From contig NZ_JMJJ01000006.1 in assembly GCF_000710035.2 (NCBI RefSeq), positions 434,001-498,000 on the forward strand: DNA of 64,000 bases. The letters run 5' to 3'. Shown one piece after another: positions 44,053 through 52,872 of the stretch. The position numbers and the translations under genes were made by a program. Source of the DNA: Pantoea ananatis LMG 2665 (GTDB lineage: Bacteria > Pseudomonadota > Gammaproteobacteria > Enterobacterales > Enterobacteriaceae). The notes beneath the pieces were generated by a model. The model worked only from the letters and a program-made list of their open reading frames with translations, did not search any database and had not been told where the DNA came from. Position 1 is the first letter of the stretch. The number at the start of each line of letters is the position of its first letter.

Positions 44053-44598
44053 ATGACTAAGCAGCCTGATGAGTGGCTCGACAATGTACCCGATAATCAC
44101 GAAGAAGAAGATGAAGAGATTATTTGGGTTAGTAAGAGCGAAATAAAACGTGATGCTGAAGAGCTGAAACGCCTGGGTGCCGAGCTGGTCGATCTGGGTA
44201 AAAACTCTCTGGATAAAATTCCGCTGGACGAGCGTTTACGTAACGAGATTGAACTGGCACAGCGCATCAAGAAAGAAGGTCGCCGCCGTCAGTTACAGCT
44301 TATCGGTAAACTGTTGCGCAGTATGGATGTTGAGCCGATCCGCATCGCACTCGACAAACTCAAGAACCGTCACAACCAGCAGGTCGCCCTGTTCCATAAA
44401 CTGGAAATGCTGCGCGATCGTCTGATTGATGAGGGTGATGAGGCGATGGCGGACGTGATCGCCCTTTATCCGCAGGCCGATCGCCAGCAGCTGCGTAGCA
44501 TGATCCGTAATGCGCAGAAGGAAAAAGCCGGTAACAAACCGCCAAAATCTGCCCGTCAGATTTTTCAGTATCTGCGTGAGTTAGCCGAAACCGTCTGA
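44053..44598 (+). CDS. darP: Dual-action ribosomal maturation protein DarP
   Basis: DarP (YjgA) binds pre-50S ribosomal particles and promotes late assembly of the peptidyl-transferase centre. The 181-residue, highly charged, mostly helical protein begins [19 protein letters not shown] and has the conserved central segment [20 protein letters not shown]. The start at 44053 follows TTGGAG by six bases and matches E. coli; the in-frame TTG at 44041 lies within that ribosome binding site. It is followed by a clear terminator and then by the convergent mpl gene. Confidence 0.95.
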   Translation: MTKQPDEWLDNVPDNHEEEDEEIIWVSKSEIKRDAEELKRLGAELVDLGKNSLDKIPLDERLRNEIELAQRIKKEGRRRQLQLIGKLLRSMDVEPIRIALDKLKNRHNQQVALFHKLEMLRDRLIDEGDEAMADVIALYPQADRQQLRSMIRNAQKEKAGNKPPKSARQIFQYLRELAETV

Positions 44599-44613
44599 CC
44601 TTTCCGCTGATTT

Positions 44614-44648
44614 GCGGCTGAGCAGCGCCCAGCCGCAGGGTTTTCTTC
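44614..44648 (+). terminator. Terminator after darP
   Basis: A 7-bp stem, GCGGCTG and CAGCCGC, with a 9-base loop is followed by AGGGTTTTCTTCTC. It lies 15 bp after the darP stop. Confidence 0.8.
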
Positions 44649-44683
44649 TCCCGTCTGAGGGAGAGGAACGGGTCCGCTAGTGA

Positions 44684-46039
44684 TCAGCGCGCCAGACGAT
44701 CCAGCAGCTTCTGATGAATCCCACCAAAGCCCCCGTTACTCATGACCAGGATGGAATCGCCCGGCTGGGCCGTTTTCGCGATCGTCTCTACCAGCGTATC
44801 GATATCCGCGCTGCAGTGAGCGGGCTGCATGCAGGCTTCTGCGACGTCCGCGACCTGCCACGGAATATGGCTCGGCTGGAACAGGAACACTTCGTCTGCG
44901 CGCGCCAGCGACGGTGCCAGCTCATTTTTATTCACGCCCATTTTCATGGTGTTTGAACGCGGCTCCAGCACCGCCAGAATGCGCGCGGTGCCGCCCACTT
45001 TACTGCGCAGTGCGCTCAGCGTGGCCAGAATCGCCGTCGGGTGGTGGGCAAAATCATCATAGATCTTGATGCCGTTGACCTCACCGCGCAGCTCAAGACG
45101 GCGACGGGCATTAATAAAGCTGTCCAGCGCCTGGCTTGCGTCCTCAGGTTTTACGCCGACATGGCGCGCTGCCGCAATCGCCATCAGGCCATTGTGCATG
45201 TTGTGCTCGCCGACCAGTCCCCAGTTCACCTCGCCCACTTTTTCACCCGCCAGCAGCACTTCCCAGCGGGAGGCATCCGGCGTCAGCTTCTTCGCCTGCC
45301 AGTGACCGCCGTCGCCCACATGCTCCTGTTCGCTCCAGCAGCCCATTGCCATCACCTGCTTCAGGTTATGATCGTGCTCTGGCAGCAGGATCTTGCCCTG
45401 ACCCGGCACAATGCGTACCAGATGATGAAACTGTTTCTGGATGGCCCGCAGATCGTCAAAAATATCGGCATGATCGAATTCAAGATTATTCAGAATCAGC
45501 GTACGTGGGCAGTAATGGACGAATTTCGAGCGCTTGTCGAAAAACGCGCAGTCATATTCATCAGCCTCAATGACAAAGAATGGGCTTTTTCCTAATTTTG
45601 CAGAAACATCGAAGTTACCGGGTACGCCACCAATAATAAAGCCAGGTTCAAGGCCGCAGGCTTCCAGAATCCACGCTGCCATGCCTGCTGTGGTGGTTTT
45701 ACCGTGCGTGCCCGCCACGGCCAGCACCCAGCGATCGCGCAGCACAAAATCGTGCAGCCATTGGGGGCCAGAGAGGTAAGGAATGTTGCGTTCCAGTACC
45801 GCTTCCACGCAGGGGTTACCGCGCGTCATGGCGTTGCCAATAATGACCAGGTCCGGTACGGGCTCAAGCTGGCTCGCATCGTAACCCTCTGTTAATTCAA
45901 TGCCTTGCTGCTCAAGCAACGTGCTCATCGGTGGATAGACATTGGCGTCAGAGCCTGTCACCTGATGACCAAGGGAGCGGGCCAGCATAGCCAGTCCGCC
46001 CATAAAAGTGCCACATATCCCGAGGATGTGAATGCGCAT
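44684..46039 (-). CDS. mpl: Murein peptide ligase Mpl
   Basis: Mpl ligates recycled tripeptide (L-Ala-D-Glu-meso-A2pm) to UDP-MurNAc in peptidoglycan recycling. The 451-residue Mur ligase (E. coli 457) has the N-terminal UDP-binding domain (IHILGICGTFMGGLAMLA), the ATP-binding loop GTHGKTTT near residues 110-117, the central FVIEADEYDCAFFDKRSK and the C-terminal domain starting near DDFAHHPTAI. The start at 46039 (MRIHILGICG) was chosen; a frame extending four residues upstream is less conserved. It is divergent from fbp, as in E. coli. Confidence 0.96.
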   Translation of the reverse strand: MRIHILGICGTFMGGLAMLARSLGHQVTGSDANVYPPMSTLLEQQGIELTEGYDASQLEPVPDLVIIGNAMTRGNPCVEAVLERNIPYLSGPQWLHDFVLRDRWVLAVAGTHGKTTTAGMAAWILEACGLEPGFIIGGVPGNFDVSAKLGKSPFFVIEADEYDCAFFDKRSKFVHYCPRTLILNNLEFDHADIFDDLRAIQKQFHHLVRIVPGQGKILLPEHDHNLKQVMAMGCWSEQEHVGDGGHWQAKKLTPDASRWEVLLAGEKVGEVNWGLVGEHNMHNGLMAIAAARHVGVKPEDASQALDSFINARRRLELRGEVNGIKIYDDFAHHPTAILATLSALRSKVGGTARILAVLEPRSNTMKMGVNKNELAPSLARADEVFLFQPSHIPWQVADVAEACMQPAHCSADIDTLVETIAKTAQPGDSILVMSNGGFGGIHQKLLDRLAR

Positions 46040-46206
46040 AACGAGGTCCATAACTCAAAAGTTCGGCGCACAGTGTAACCTCGCTTGCACACGGAAGAAA
46101 CGGATTAGGACTATGGTTTTTAAAGTTCAATCGGCTAAACTGCGTACGCATCCACGGGCAGTTAAGTATGCCGCTGCCACTCCATCGATGATTCAGGGAA
46201 TGTGTT

Positions 46207-47214
46207 ATGAAAACGTTGGGCGAATTTATCGTCGAGAAGCAACACGACTTTCCGCACGCCACAGGTGAACTGACGGCACTTATCTCAGCCATTAAGCTGG
46301 GTGCTAAAATTATTCACCGTGATATCAACAAAGCCGGCTTAGTCGATATTCTTGGTGCCAGCGGCGTTGAGAATGTTCAGGGTGAACAGCAGATGAAACT
46401 GGATCTGTTCGCCAACGAAAAACTCAAAGCCGCACTGAAAGCACGCGGCATTGTTGCCGGTATCGCTTCTGAAGAAGAAGATGAGTTTGTTATCTTTGAA
46501 GGCGAGGAAAACGGAAAATACGTCGTATTGATGGACCCGCTCGACGGTTCGTCGAACATCGATGTTAACGTCTCCGTCGGCACCATTTTCTCCATCTATC
46601 GCCGCGTCAGCGAGCCAGGTACGCCAGTTGTCGAAGCCGACTTCATGCAGCCAGGCAACAAACAGGTTGCCGCCGGTTACGTCGTTTATGGCTCATCCAC
46701 CATGATGGTGTACACCACCGGCTGTGGCGTCCATGCGTTTACCTATGATCCCTCTCTGGGCGTGTTCTGCCTCAGCCATGAACGCATGACCTATCCGGAA
46801 GTGGGTTACACCTATTCCATTAACGAAGGTAACTACATTCGTTTCCCACAGGGCGTGAAAAAGTACCTGAAATTCTGTCAGGAAGAGGATGTGGCGACGC
46901 ACCGTCCTTACACATCACGCTATATCGGCTCTCTGGTCGCGGATTTTCACCGTAACCTGCTGAAGGGCGGTATTTATCTTTATCCCAGCACCGCCAGCCA
47001 TCCAAAAGGCAAGCTGCGCCTGCTGTATGAGTGCAACCCAATGGCTTTCCTGGCGGAGCAGGCCGGCGGTAAAGCCAGCGACGGTCAGAACCGTATCCTG
47101 GATATTCCCCCGGTCACGCTGCACCAACGCTGTCCGTTCTACTGCGGTAACACCGCCATGGTTGACGATGTAGAGCGTTTCCTGGCTGAATTCCCCGAGT
47201 GCCGTCAGGGCTAA
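46207..47214 (+). CDS. fbp: Fructose-1,6-bisphosphatase class I
   Basis: Fbp hydrolyses fructose 1,6-bisphosphate to fructose 6-phosphate, the committed step of gluconeogenesis; it is inhibited by AMP. The 335-residue enzyme (E. coli 332) has the metal-binding motifs EEEDE (about residues 92-96) and [15 protein letters not shown] (about 113-127), plus the substrate-binding segment [21 protein letters not shown] (in two parts near 240-260). AMP-site residues near the N-terminus ([28 protein letters not shown]) are conserved. A strong terminator follows 7 bp after the stop. Confidence 0.97.
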   Translation: MKTLGEFIVEKQHDFPHATGELTALISAIKLGAKIIHRDINKAGLVDILGASGVENVQGEQQMKLDLFANEKLKAALKARGIVAGIASEEEDEFVIFEGEENGKYVVLMDPLDGSSNIDVNVSVGTIFSIYRRVSEPGTPVVEADFMQPGNKQVAAGYVVYGSSTMMVYTTGCGVHAFTYDPSLGVFCLSHERMTYPEVGYTYSINEGNYIRFPQGVKKYLKFCQEEDVATHRPYTSRYIGSLVADFHRNLLKGGIYLYPSTASHPKGKLRLLYECNPMAFLAEQAGGKASDGQNRILDIPPVTLHQRCPFYCGNTAMVDDVERFLAEFPECRQG

Positions 47215-47220
47215 ACATCA

Positions 47221-47245
47221 AGGGCGCGCGTGACGCGCCCTTTTT
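47221..47245 (+). terminator. Terminator after fbp
   Basis: A 7-bp all-G/C stem, GGGCGCG and CGCGCCC, with the loop CGTGA is followed by TTTTTGC. It is only a few bases from the stop of the convergent MCP gene. Confidence 0.93.
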
Positions 47246-47248
47246 GCG

Positions 47249-48808
47249 TTACGACTGCTGCAGCCTGAACTGCGCCATCGCCGCCTGGAGCTGCTCGGAT
47301 TGCGACTCCAGTGAATGGGTCGCCGCCGTTGCCTGTTCTACCAGCGCCGCGTTCTGCTGCGCCGCTTCATCCATCTGCGTGACCGCGTGATTCACCTGAT
47401 CGATTCCCCGGCTCTGCTCTTCTGACGCCATGGAAATCTCTTTCATCAGGGCCGTAACCCGCATAACTTCAGCGGCAATCTCATCCATTGTTTCACCCGC
47501 ACGCGTCGCCATTTCACTGCCCTCTTTGACGCGCGTTTGTGAATCACCGATCAGCGTACGGATCTCTTTCGCCGCACTGGCACTGCGCTGTGCCAGCGTA
47601 CGAACCTCGTTGGCGACCACGGCAAATCCGCGCCCCTGCTCTCCGGCCCGTGCCGCTTCCACCGCCGCGTTCAGTGCCAGGATATTGGTCTGGAAAGCAA
47701 TGCCGTCAATGACGCTCAGGATATCGCCGATACGGTTAGCGCTGTCGGTGATTTCATGCATTTTTTCCATAACATAATTCACCACCTCTGCGCCGCGATC
47801 GGCACTGTCAGACACGGCGTTAGCCAGCTGATGGGCCTGCTGGGCATTGCTGGCGTTAAGACGGACCGTTGCGGTTAGCTGCTCCATGCTGGCCGCCGTT
47901 TGCTCCAGCGATGCCGCTGACTCTTCGGTTCGTTGGGAAAGATGGACATTGCCGGCGGCCAGTTCACGGCTACCGATATCAATTTTCAGGCCGGCTTCGC
48001 GCACCTGATTAACCGATTCGCGCAACGCATGCTGCATGCCCGCCAGCGCATTGTTCAGGCGCCCCAACTCATTATTGCCCGCCAGCGGCAACGTCTGGGA
48101 CAAATCGCCCGCCGCAATCTGCTCAAGATGGATGATCGCGTTGTTTAGCGGAATCAGCAGCATGCGGCGCAACAGCACCCAGGCCAGCACCAGCAGCAAC
48201 AACGAGAGTCCGACGGCCACGGCTATCAGCACTTTCATCATGATTTCATTGCGCTGGGCTTCAACTAATTGCGCCTGGGTAATCTCATCGGCTTTTTTAC
48301 CGAAGGTTTCTACCGCTTTGCTGTATTTCGCCGAAAGCGGCTCCAGCTTGCCTTCCAGCAGCTGGTAGTATTCATCGTTGTACTGTTTATCCAGCGCCTT
48401 CATCATTGGCAGGATGCCCTGATCGAGGTAGTCCTTATAGCTGGATGCGATGGCATCGGCCATAATTTTCCCTTCAGCGGTCACGGTACCGGCATCGACA
48501 AATCGCTTAAGATTCTGCTGCGATGCCGCGACATCAGCCTGCGCCGTTTTGGTGACCTGCGCGCCCTCATCCAGTAAACCAATCTCAATTTTACGCACCG
48601 CCAGCGCAGCACTGGCCCGTGCGCGCATTAAATCGGCATTACTTTGATACAAGCTGTTTAACTCGATTCCCTGAATGCGGTTGATCACATCCAAAGAACG
48701 GTTACCTTTATTAATGGCCACAATGCCCATCACACTCACCGCCAACAGCAGCAGTGTCATGAATGCCAGCAACGCCAGCAACCCCGTGCGTAGTGATAAC
48801 TGTTTCAT
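47249..48808 (-). CDS. Methyl-accepting chemotaxis protein
   Basis: The 519-residue inner-membrane chemoreceptor has a first membrane helix (about residues 8-30), a periplasmic four-helix-bundle ligand domain of the Tar/TarH type (about 31-187), a second helix (about 190-212), a HAMP domain (about 213-265) and a cytoplasmic signalling domain. The hairpin tip is highly conserved: FQTNILALNAAVEAARAGEQ followed by GRGFAVVANEVRTLAQRSA. Methylation helices containing QQNAAL and EESAASLEQTAA are visible. It lacks the C-terminal NWETF pentapeptide that tethers CheR/CheB in Tsr and Tar, ending in FRLQQS. The ligand is unknown. The start at 48808 was chosen over 48856, which only adds residues before the signal-anchor. 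Confidence 0.93.
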   Translation of the reverse strand: MKQLSLRTGLLALLAFMTLLLLAVSVMGIVAINKGNRSLDVINRIQGIELNSLYQSNADLMRARASAALAVRKIEIGLLDEGAQVTKTAQADVAASQQNLKRFVDAGTVTAEGKIMADAIASSYKDYLDQGILPMMKALDKQYNDEYYQLLEGKLEPLSAKYSKAVETFGKKADEITQAQLVEAQRNEIMMKVLIAVAVGLSLLLLVLAWVLLRRMLLIPLNNAIIHLEQIAAGDLSQTLPLAGNNELGRLNNALAGMQHALRESVNQVREAGLKIDIGSRELAAGNVHLSQRTEESAASLEQTAASMEQLTATVRLNASNAQQAHQLANAVSDSADRGAEVVNYVMEKMHEITDSANRIGDILSVIDGIAFQTNILALNAAVEAARAGEQGRGFAVVANEVRTLAQRSASAAKEIRTLIGDSQTRVKEGSEMATRAGETMDEIAAEVMRVTALMKEISMASEEQSRGIDQVNHAVTQMDEAAQQNAALVEQATAATHSLESQSEQLQAAMAQFRLQQS

Positions 48809-48987
48809 CTTGATCGTTTCCGTATGAGTAGTAAAAGGCGAAAAAAATTTCGACAACCCTTAAACGGAGAAAGTATCGGCACTGCGATTCGTAAACTTTA
48901 GCGCCAGTGAATGATTAACCCATTCATTACCGCTAATCTGTTAATGAATCTGAAGGTATTGTGTTAAAAAAACAAAAGGTGAAATCC

Positions 48988-49398
48988 ATGAAAAGAGGAT
49001 GGGTGTTGCTGTTACTCTTAAGCTGCAACGCAGCAGTTGCGGAGCAGTCCACTATTGATGTCACATTAAATCAATGCCTTAATCAAGCTGACACCACGCT
49101 GGCCTTGATGCAATGCCAGGATGCGGCGACCCAGGAGTGGGACAAGGAAATGAACACGCAGTACAGTGCATTGATGAAAAAATTAAGCGGACAGCCCAGA
49201 GAAAAACTGCGTGCCGCACAGCGCGCATGGATGAAATACCGTGAGGCATGGTTAGCGGCGAGCCGCAGCCAACTGAATACGCAGGGCACCCTTGGTCCCG
49301 TTGCGCTGGCGGCGCAGAGTACAGCCCTGGTACGCAATCAAACGTTACAACTGCAATCTTTGGCCAATGGCAGTTGCGCTAACCCCGATGATTGTTGA
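48988..49398 (+). CDS. Lysozyme inhibitor LprI-like periplasmic protein
   Basis: The 136-residue secreted protein belongs to the DUF1311/LprI-N family (PF07007); some members inhibit lysozyme. It has a signal peptide (MKRGWVLLLLLSCNAAVA) and the family core with paired cysteines, CLNQADTTLALMQC, then DAATQEWDKEMNTQYSALMKKL and AAQRAWMKYREAWL. Six cysteine positions are visible overall including the C-terminal CANPDDC. The start at 48988 is preceded by AAAGGTGA; a GTG at 48961 in the same frame is possible but would spoil the signal peptide. Its role here is inferred from the family only. Confidence 0.82.
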   Translation: MKRGWVLLLLLSCNAAVAEQSTIDVTLNQCLNQADTTLALMQCQDAATQEWDKEMNTQYSALMKKLSGQPREKLRAAQRAWMKYREAWLAASRSQLNTQGTLGPVALAAQSTALVRNQTLQLQSLANGSCANPDDC

Positions 49399-49458
49399 TT
49401 AATGTCAGTCCGTTGTTGGCTTTTTGCCAATGTTGTCTTTTACCTGCAGGGAAAAATC

Positions 49459-49908
49459 ATGGCTGCTTATGCCTCTACGCTGATATTAATCGGCCTTGCC
49501 ATACTGAGCTATTTTGTCCACAACACCGCCGTCACCCTTTCTATATTGATTCTGCTGGTCATCAAACTGACCCCGTTGGCGCAGTTCTTCCCTTACGTGG
49601 AAAAACAGGGCATTACGATAGGCATTATCATCCTTACGGTGGCGGTCATGGCCCCGCTCGCCAGCGGTTCGTTGCCCGCCTCCTCCCTGGTTAAGTCCTT
49701 TGCCAGTTGGCAATCCATTGTGGCGGTGCTGGTGGGTATTTTTGTCGCCTGGCTGGGCGGCCGTGGCGTCAGCTATATGAGCGTGCAACCTTCGGTCATT
49801 GGCGGGTTGTTGATGGGCACGGTGATTGGTGTAGCGTTTTTCCGCGGCGTCCCGGTAGGGCCATTGATTGCTGCGGGCATTGTTTCCCTGTTCATCACGG
49901 CCAAATAG
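49459..49908 (+). CDS. yeaL: DUF441-family membrane protein YeaL
   Basis: The 149-residue inner-membrane protein matches the DUF441/YeaL family (four or five hydrophobic segments) including the conserved phrases [44 protein letters not shown] and [14 protein letters not shown]. Function is unknown. In E. coli yeaL lies elsewhere on the chromosome; here it is inserted between the LprI-like gene and ppa, so this is a lineage-specific location or a paralogue. The start at 49459 (MAAYAST) was preferred over 49402 because of family length. Confidence 0.88.
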   Translation: MAAYASTLILIGLAILSYFVHNTAVTLSILILLVIKLTPLAQFFPYVEKQGITIGIIILTVAVMAPLASGSLPASSLVKSFASWQSIVAVLVGIFVAWLGGRGVSYMSVQPSVIGGLLMGTVIGVAFFRGVPVGPLIAAGIVSLFITAK

Positions 49909-49958
49909 CGTTGAGGAGCATTCCGAAACGCCAAAAAGGGGGCGTACTTTCACAGTCA

Positions 49959-49977
49959 GTTGGCTATAATAGCCAAC
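49959..49977 (+). promoter_or_regulatory. ppa promoter -10 element inside a perfect palindrome
   Basis: GTTGGCTATAATAGCCAAC is a perfect 9-1-9 palindrome that contains a consensus TATAAT (49965-49970), 39 bp before the ppa start codon. A convincing -35 is not seen at 16-18 bp, so the promoter may depend on the extended -10 context or on a protein binding the palindrome. Confidence 0.65.
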
Positions 49978-50008
49978 ACTCAACACACGACGACTGAAGG
50001 AATTCCCG

Positions 50009-50539
50009 ATGAGTTTGAACCAGGTGCCAGCAGGTAAAGACCTGCCAGAAGATATCTACGTAATTATTGAGATCCCGGCCAATGCCGATCCGATCAAATA
50101 TGAAGTTGATAAAGATTCTGGAGCCCTGTTTGTAGATCGCTTCATGTCCACTGCGATGTTCTATCCGTGCAACTATGGTTACATCAACCATACCCTGTCA
50201 CTGGATGGCGATCCGGTAGACGTGCTGGTCCCTACCCAGTACCCACTGGAGCCAGGCTCAGTGATCCGTTGCCGCCCGGTTGGCGTATTAAAAATGACCG
50301 ACGAGTCAGGTGAAGATGCCAAGCTGGTTGCCGTTCCGCATACCAAGCTCACCAAAGAATACGATCACATTAAAGATGTGAACGACCTGCCAGAGCTGCT
50401 GCGTGCGCAGATCACCCATTTCTTTGAGCACTACAAAGATCTGGAAAAAGGCAAATGGGTTAAGGTTGACGGCTGGGATAACGCTGAAGCAGCGAAAGCT
50501 GAGATCATCTCTTCTTTCGAGCGTGCGGCGAAGAAATAA
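50009..50539 (+). CDS. ppa: Inorganic pyrophosphatase
   Basis: Ppa is the essential family I soluble pyrophosphatase that hydrolyses pyrophosphate to two phosphates, pulling biosynthetic reactions forward. The 176-residue protein matches the E. coli enzyme in length. It shows the family signature [20 protein letters not shown] with the three metal-binding aspartates (DGDPVD, about residues 66-71), plus [16 protein letters not shown] and [15 protein letters not shown] near the C-terminus. AAGGAATTC precedes the ATG. Confidence 0.98.
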   Translation: MSLNQVPAGKDLPEDIYVIIEIPANADPIKYEVDKDSGALFVDRFMSTAMFYPCNYGYINHTLSLDGDPVDVLVPTQYPLEPGSVIRCRPVGVLKMTDESGEDAKLVAVPHTKLTKEYDHIKDVNDLPELLRAQITHFFEHYKDLEKGKWVKVDGWDNAEAAKAEIISSFERAAKK

Positions 50540-50614
50540 ATCCCCTTGAGCTGAAACGCCCTACCGCTTTTCAGCACAGGACAAAAGGCAAACGACGTTT
50601 TCCTTTGTCATACA

Positions 50615-50647
50615 TACAGGCCCTGCTACGGGCCTGTATTTTTTTGT
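50615..50647 (+). terminator. Terminator after ppa
   Basis: The 9-bp stem TACAGGCCC / GGGCCTGTA with a 6-base loop is followed by eight T residues. It could also serve the convergent glucosyltransferase gene. Confidence 0.95.
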
Positions 50648-50683
50648 CGTTATTATGTTGCTTCGTTGCGGGCTGGCCGCCTG

Positions 50684-52165
50684 TTAGTGCTGGCATCCCT
50701 TTAATGTGAAATCGACGGTTAAACGATCGCGATACTTATACAGGTCATAGTCCTGATTATGCGCAATGCGTTCTCCATGGCACATCGACATGACCACATC
50801 CTCATGGCTTACCGTAATATCGTCCTGTATGGGATTGGACGCTTTAAAGCCTCTTATTGCCATATAGGGAAACGGAAACCACCAGTTGGCAAAATATTCA
50901 GGAATCAGCGCACTGAGCACAGGATAATTATTAAGAGAATTGAGATAGACAGGTGAACGAGGCGCGGTCCCGTTAAACTGCATATAGAGCGCTCCCACAG
51001 ACAATGCATTTGTGTCCCGTTTTAACTGATTCGTAATCCCGGCATTAATTACGTCCTGTTGATGAACCGCATTACCGTACACATATATGCCCGTAAATGC
51101 ATAGAGCAAAGGAATCGCGATAATGACGTTGACGAAGGCGCCTTTTCCCTTCATTGCCCATGCCAGTAATGTTGCACTGAACAGCATAAACCCACTCACT
51201 GCCAGCATCACCCGAGGAGCAAGAAGGGGATTCTGTAAAATAAGCAGACTCCCCGGAATAATCACGAAGGCAGCGAAGGGGAACAGCAGCGCCAGTATGG
51301 CAACCATAATACGGATGGGATTACGCTGTTGTTGTACATAGCGTAGGGCAATTATTGCTGCGGACACGACAGCCACGACCAGAACTGAAAGCAGCACTGC
51401 CATCCCTTTGCCATCTTTATAGAAGGTAGCATCAATAAAATGCCAGTAGGCCAGCGCATTGTTGCAGAGAGTTCCCCATAGCTGGTTACTGGCAATACCG
51501 GGATGATTGGCAGCATGCTCACCAGAGAAGGTTAGCGGTAACAGGATCTTAAGGTAGATAACAGACGCGACCAGAAACGCTGCACCTCGCTGAACAAGAT
51601 CGCGAATAATCTGTAACGGCGGCGTATTGTTCACCATCTGACCAAATGCCACAACAAAGACCATCATGACCGCAATATTGATGGCTATTTGATAAAGGCA
51701 ATAAATAGCGAGAAGAACAAAGACCGCTGTCAGGAACTGGATAATCGTTTTTTGTACCGGAAATAATACCCAGGCCAGGCTCAACACGAGCGCAGAACCG
51801 ATAGTGAGCACATCAAAACGATAGGAAAATATTTCAGCCAGATACGGATTAGCAAAAAAACTCAGCGTGGCTAACACGCCAACCCAGGTTTTCGACGCGG
51901 TGAAGTGGCGATGATGGTAGTGTGCCAACGTTACAGCGATAAGAACGGCAGTGATAATGAGCGGTAAAGGAAAAATATCTGAAACATGGGAACTGAGGAA
52001 CAGCGCTTTCATTAGCAGGTCAGCTAATGGCCTTCCGTCTCTCCCCCAGAGTGCATTGCCCGTTATTGCTCTGCCGTTGTCATCAATATAAAAAGTATTG
52101 GCAAGTAACAGCGGTAAAGAAAATATAAAAGCAGCGATAAGATAAATATTGATTGTTTTTTTCAT
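50684..52165 (-). CDS. GtrII-type membrane glucosyltransferase
   Basis: The 493-residue protein is a polytopic membrane protein (about nine to eleven helices) resembling the serotype-converting glucosyltransferases of the Glucos_trans_II family (PF14264). These add glucose from undecaprenyl-phosphate-glucose to O-antigen in the periplasm. An acidic pair in the first periplasmic loop, FYIDDNGRAITG, and a large C-terminal periplasmic domain (about residues 380-493) fit the family. The usual partners gtrA (flippase) and gtrB (bactoprenol glucosyltransferase) are absent beside it. Base composition is visibly more A/T-rich than its neighbours, and it is inserted between ppa and ytfP. It is probably acquired; the target glycan is unknown. 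Confidence 0.75.
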   Translation of the reverse strand: MKKTINIYLIAAFIFSLPLLLANTFYIDDNGRAITGNALWGRDGRPLADLLMKALFLSSHVSDIFPLPLIITAVLIAVTLAHYHHRHFTASKTWVGVLATLSFFANPYLAEIFSYRFDVLTIGSALVLSLAWVLFPVQKTIIQFLTAVFVLLAIYCLYQIAINIAVMMVFVVAFGQMVNNTPPLQIIRDLVQRGAAFLVASVIYLKILLPLTFSGEHAANHPGIASNQLWGTLCNNALAYWHFIDATFYKDGKGMAVLLSVLVVAVVSAAIIALRYVQQQRNPIRIMVAILALLFPFAAFVIIPGSLLILQNPLLAPRVMLAVSGFMLFSATLLAWAMKGKGAFVNVIIAIPLLYAFTGIYVYGNAVHQQDVINAGITNQLKRDTNALSVGALYMQFNGTAPRSPVYLNSLNNYPVLSALIPEYFANWWFPFPYMAIRGFKASNPIQDDITVSHEDVVMSMCHGERIAHNQDYDLYKYRDRLTVDFTLKGCQH

Positions 52166-52513
52166 TACTCTTCACTTTGATGATATCTGTACGGTCATTC
52201 GCTGAGTGAGTGATAACCGGGCGTTCATGCGACGCATTTACCCGCCCGTAAGCTTACCGGAAAAGGTTTTGTATCATTAACGACATTAACCGCCCTTTCC
52301 ACACTTTTTCATAAATTGCCCATGATTAAATCCTGTCTTGCTTACGGCCGCACGACACCGAAGACATTACGTCTCGTCTTAAAAGCCCTGAGAAGACACG
52401 ATAATGAGGCAGGCTGGAGAGTCGCCTGAAAACAGGAATAAAAGGGTTCATCAAGATCATGAACCCTTTTATCTGAATGGCATTCAGCTTAACTGGCTGG
52501 TGAGTCCAACGAA
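52166..52513. other. Intergenic region upstream of the GtrII-type gene
   Basis: No gene is visible. The region presumably contains the promoter of the minus-strand glucosyltransferase gene on its left, and at its right end the terminator of the ytfP operon (52438-52472) followed by the palindrome CTGAATG-G-CATTCAG at 52473-52487. Confidence 0.5.
52438..52472 (-). terminator. Terminator of the tamA-tamB-ytfP operon
   Basis: A perfect 14-bp inverted repeat, ATAAAAGGGTTCAT and ATGAACCCTTTTAT, with a 7-base loop has A-runs and T-runs built into both arms. It works as a terminator in either direction. It lies 41 bp after the ytfP stop on the minus strand. Confidence 0.9.
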
Positions 52514-52870
52514 CTAATCGCTTTCCTGCTCCTCTTCACGTTTCAGCCAGTCGCCGCTCATAATGCGCTGACGTCCTGAAACTGAACGTTGATAAACATA
52601 AAGCCACGCGCTCCCAAACGGCGTCTGAATCAGAAAACGTTTGTATTCTCCGCCTTTGGTGCGAAGCGCATCTAACTCGGCGAGGATGGAGGCATCAATT
52701 CGGTATACTTCGCAATATACCGTTCCTTCGCCAGTAATCACGCCGGGATAGTGACCCAGACTGTAAAGCTCATAGCCCTCAATCTGATGGTCACCCAACC
52801 ATTGCGCGTGTGTCATCCAGTGACTGTTTCCCTGTTTGCGCCGTAAACTGCCATAGACAATTATTCGCAT
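52514..52870 (-). CDS. ytfP: Gamma-glutamylcyclotransferase-like protein YtfP
   Basis: YtfP belongs to the AIG2/GGCT-fold family, some members of which act on gamma-glutamyl compounds; the E. coli protein's reaction is not established. The 118-residue protein starts MRIIVYGSLRRKQGNSHWM with the YGSL substrate-binding motif, and contains YEVYRIDASILAELD-like VYCEVYRIDASILAEL before the C-terminal part. It follows tamB by two bases as the last gene of the conserved tamA-tamB-ytfP operon. Confidence 0.93.
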   Translation of the reverse strand: MRIIVYGSLRRKQGNSHWMTHAQWLGDHQIEGYELYSLGHYPGVITGEGTVYCEVYRIDASILAELDALRTKGGEYKRFLIQTPFGSAWLYVYQRSVSGRQRIMSGDWLKREEEQESD

Positions 52871-52872
52871 TG

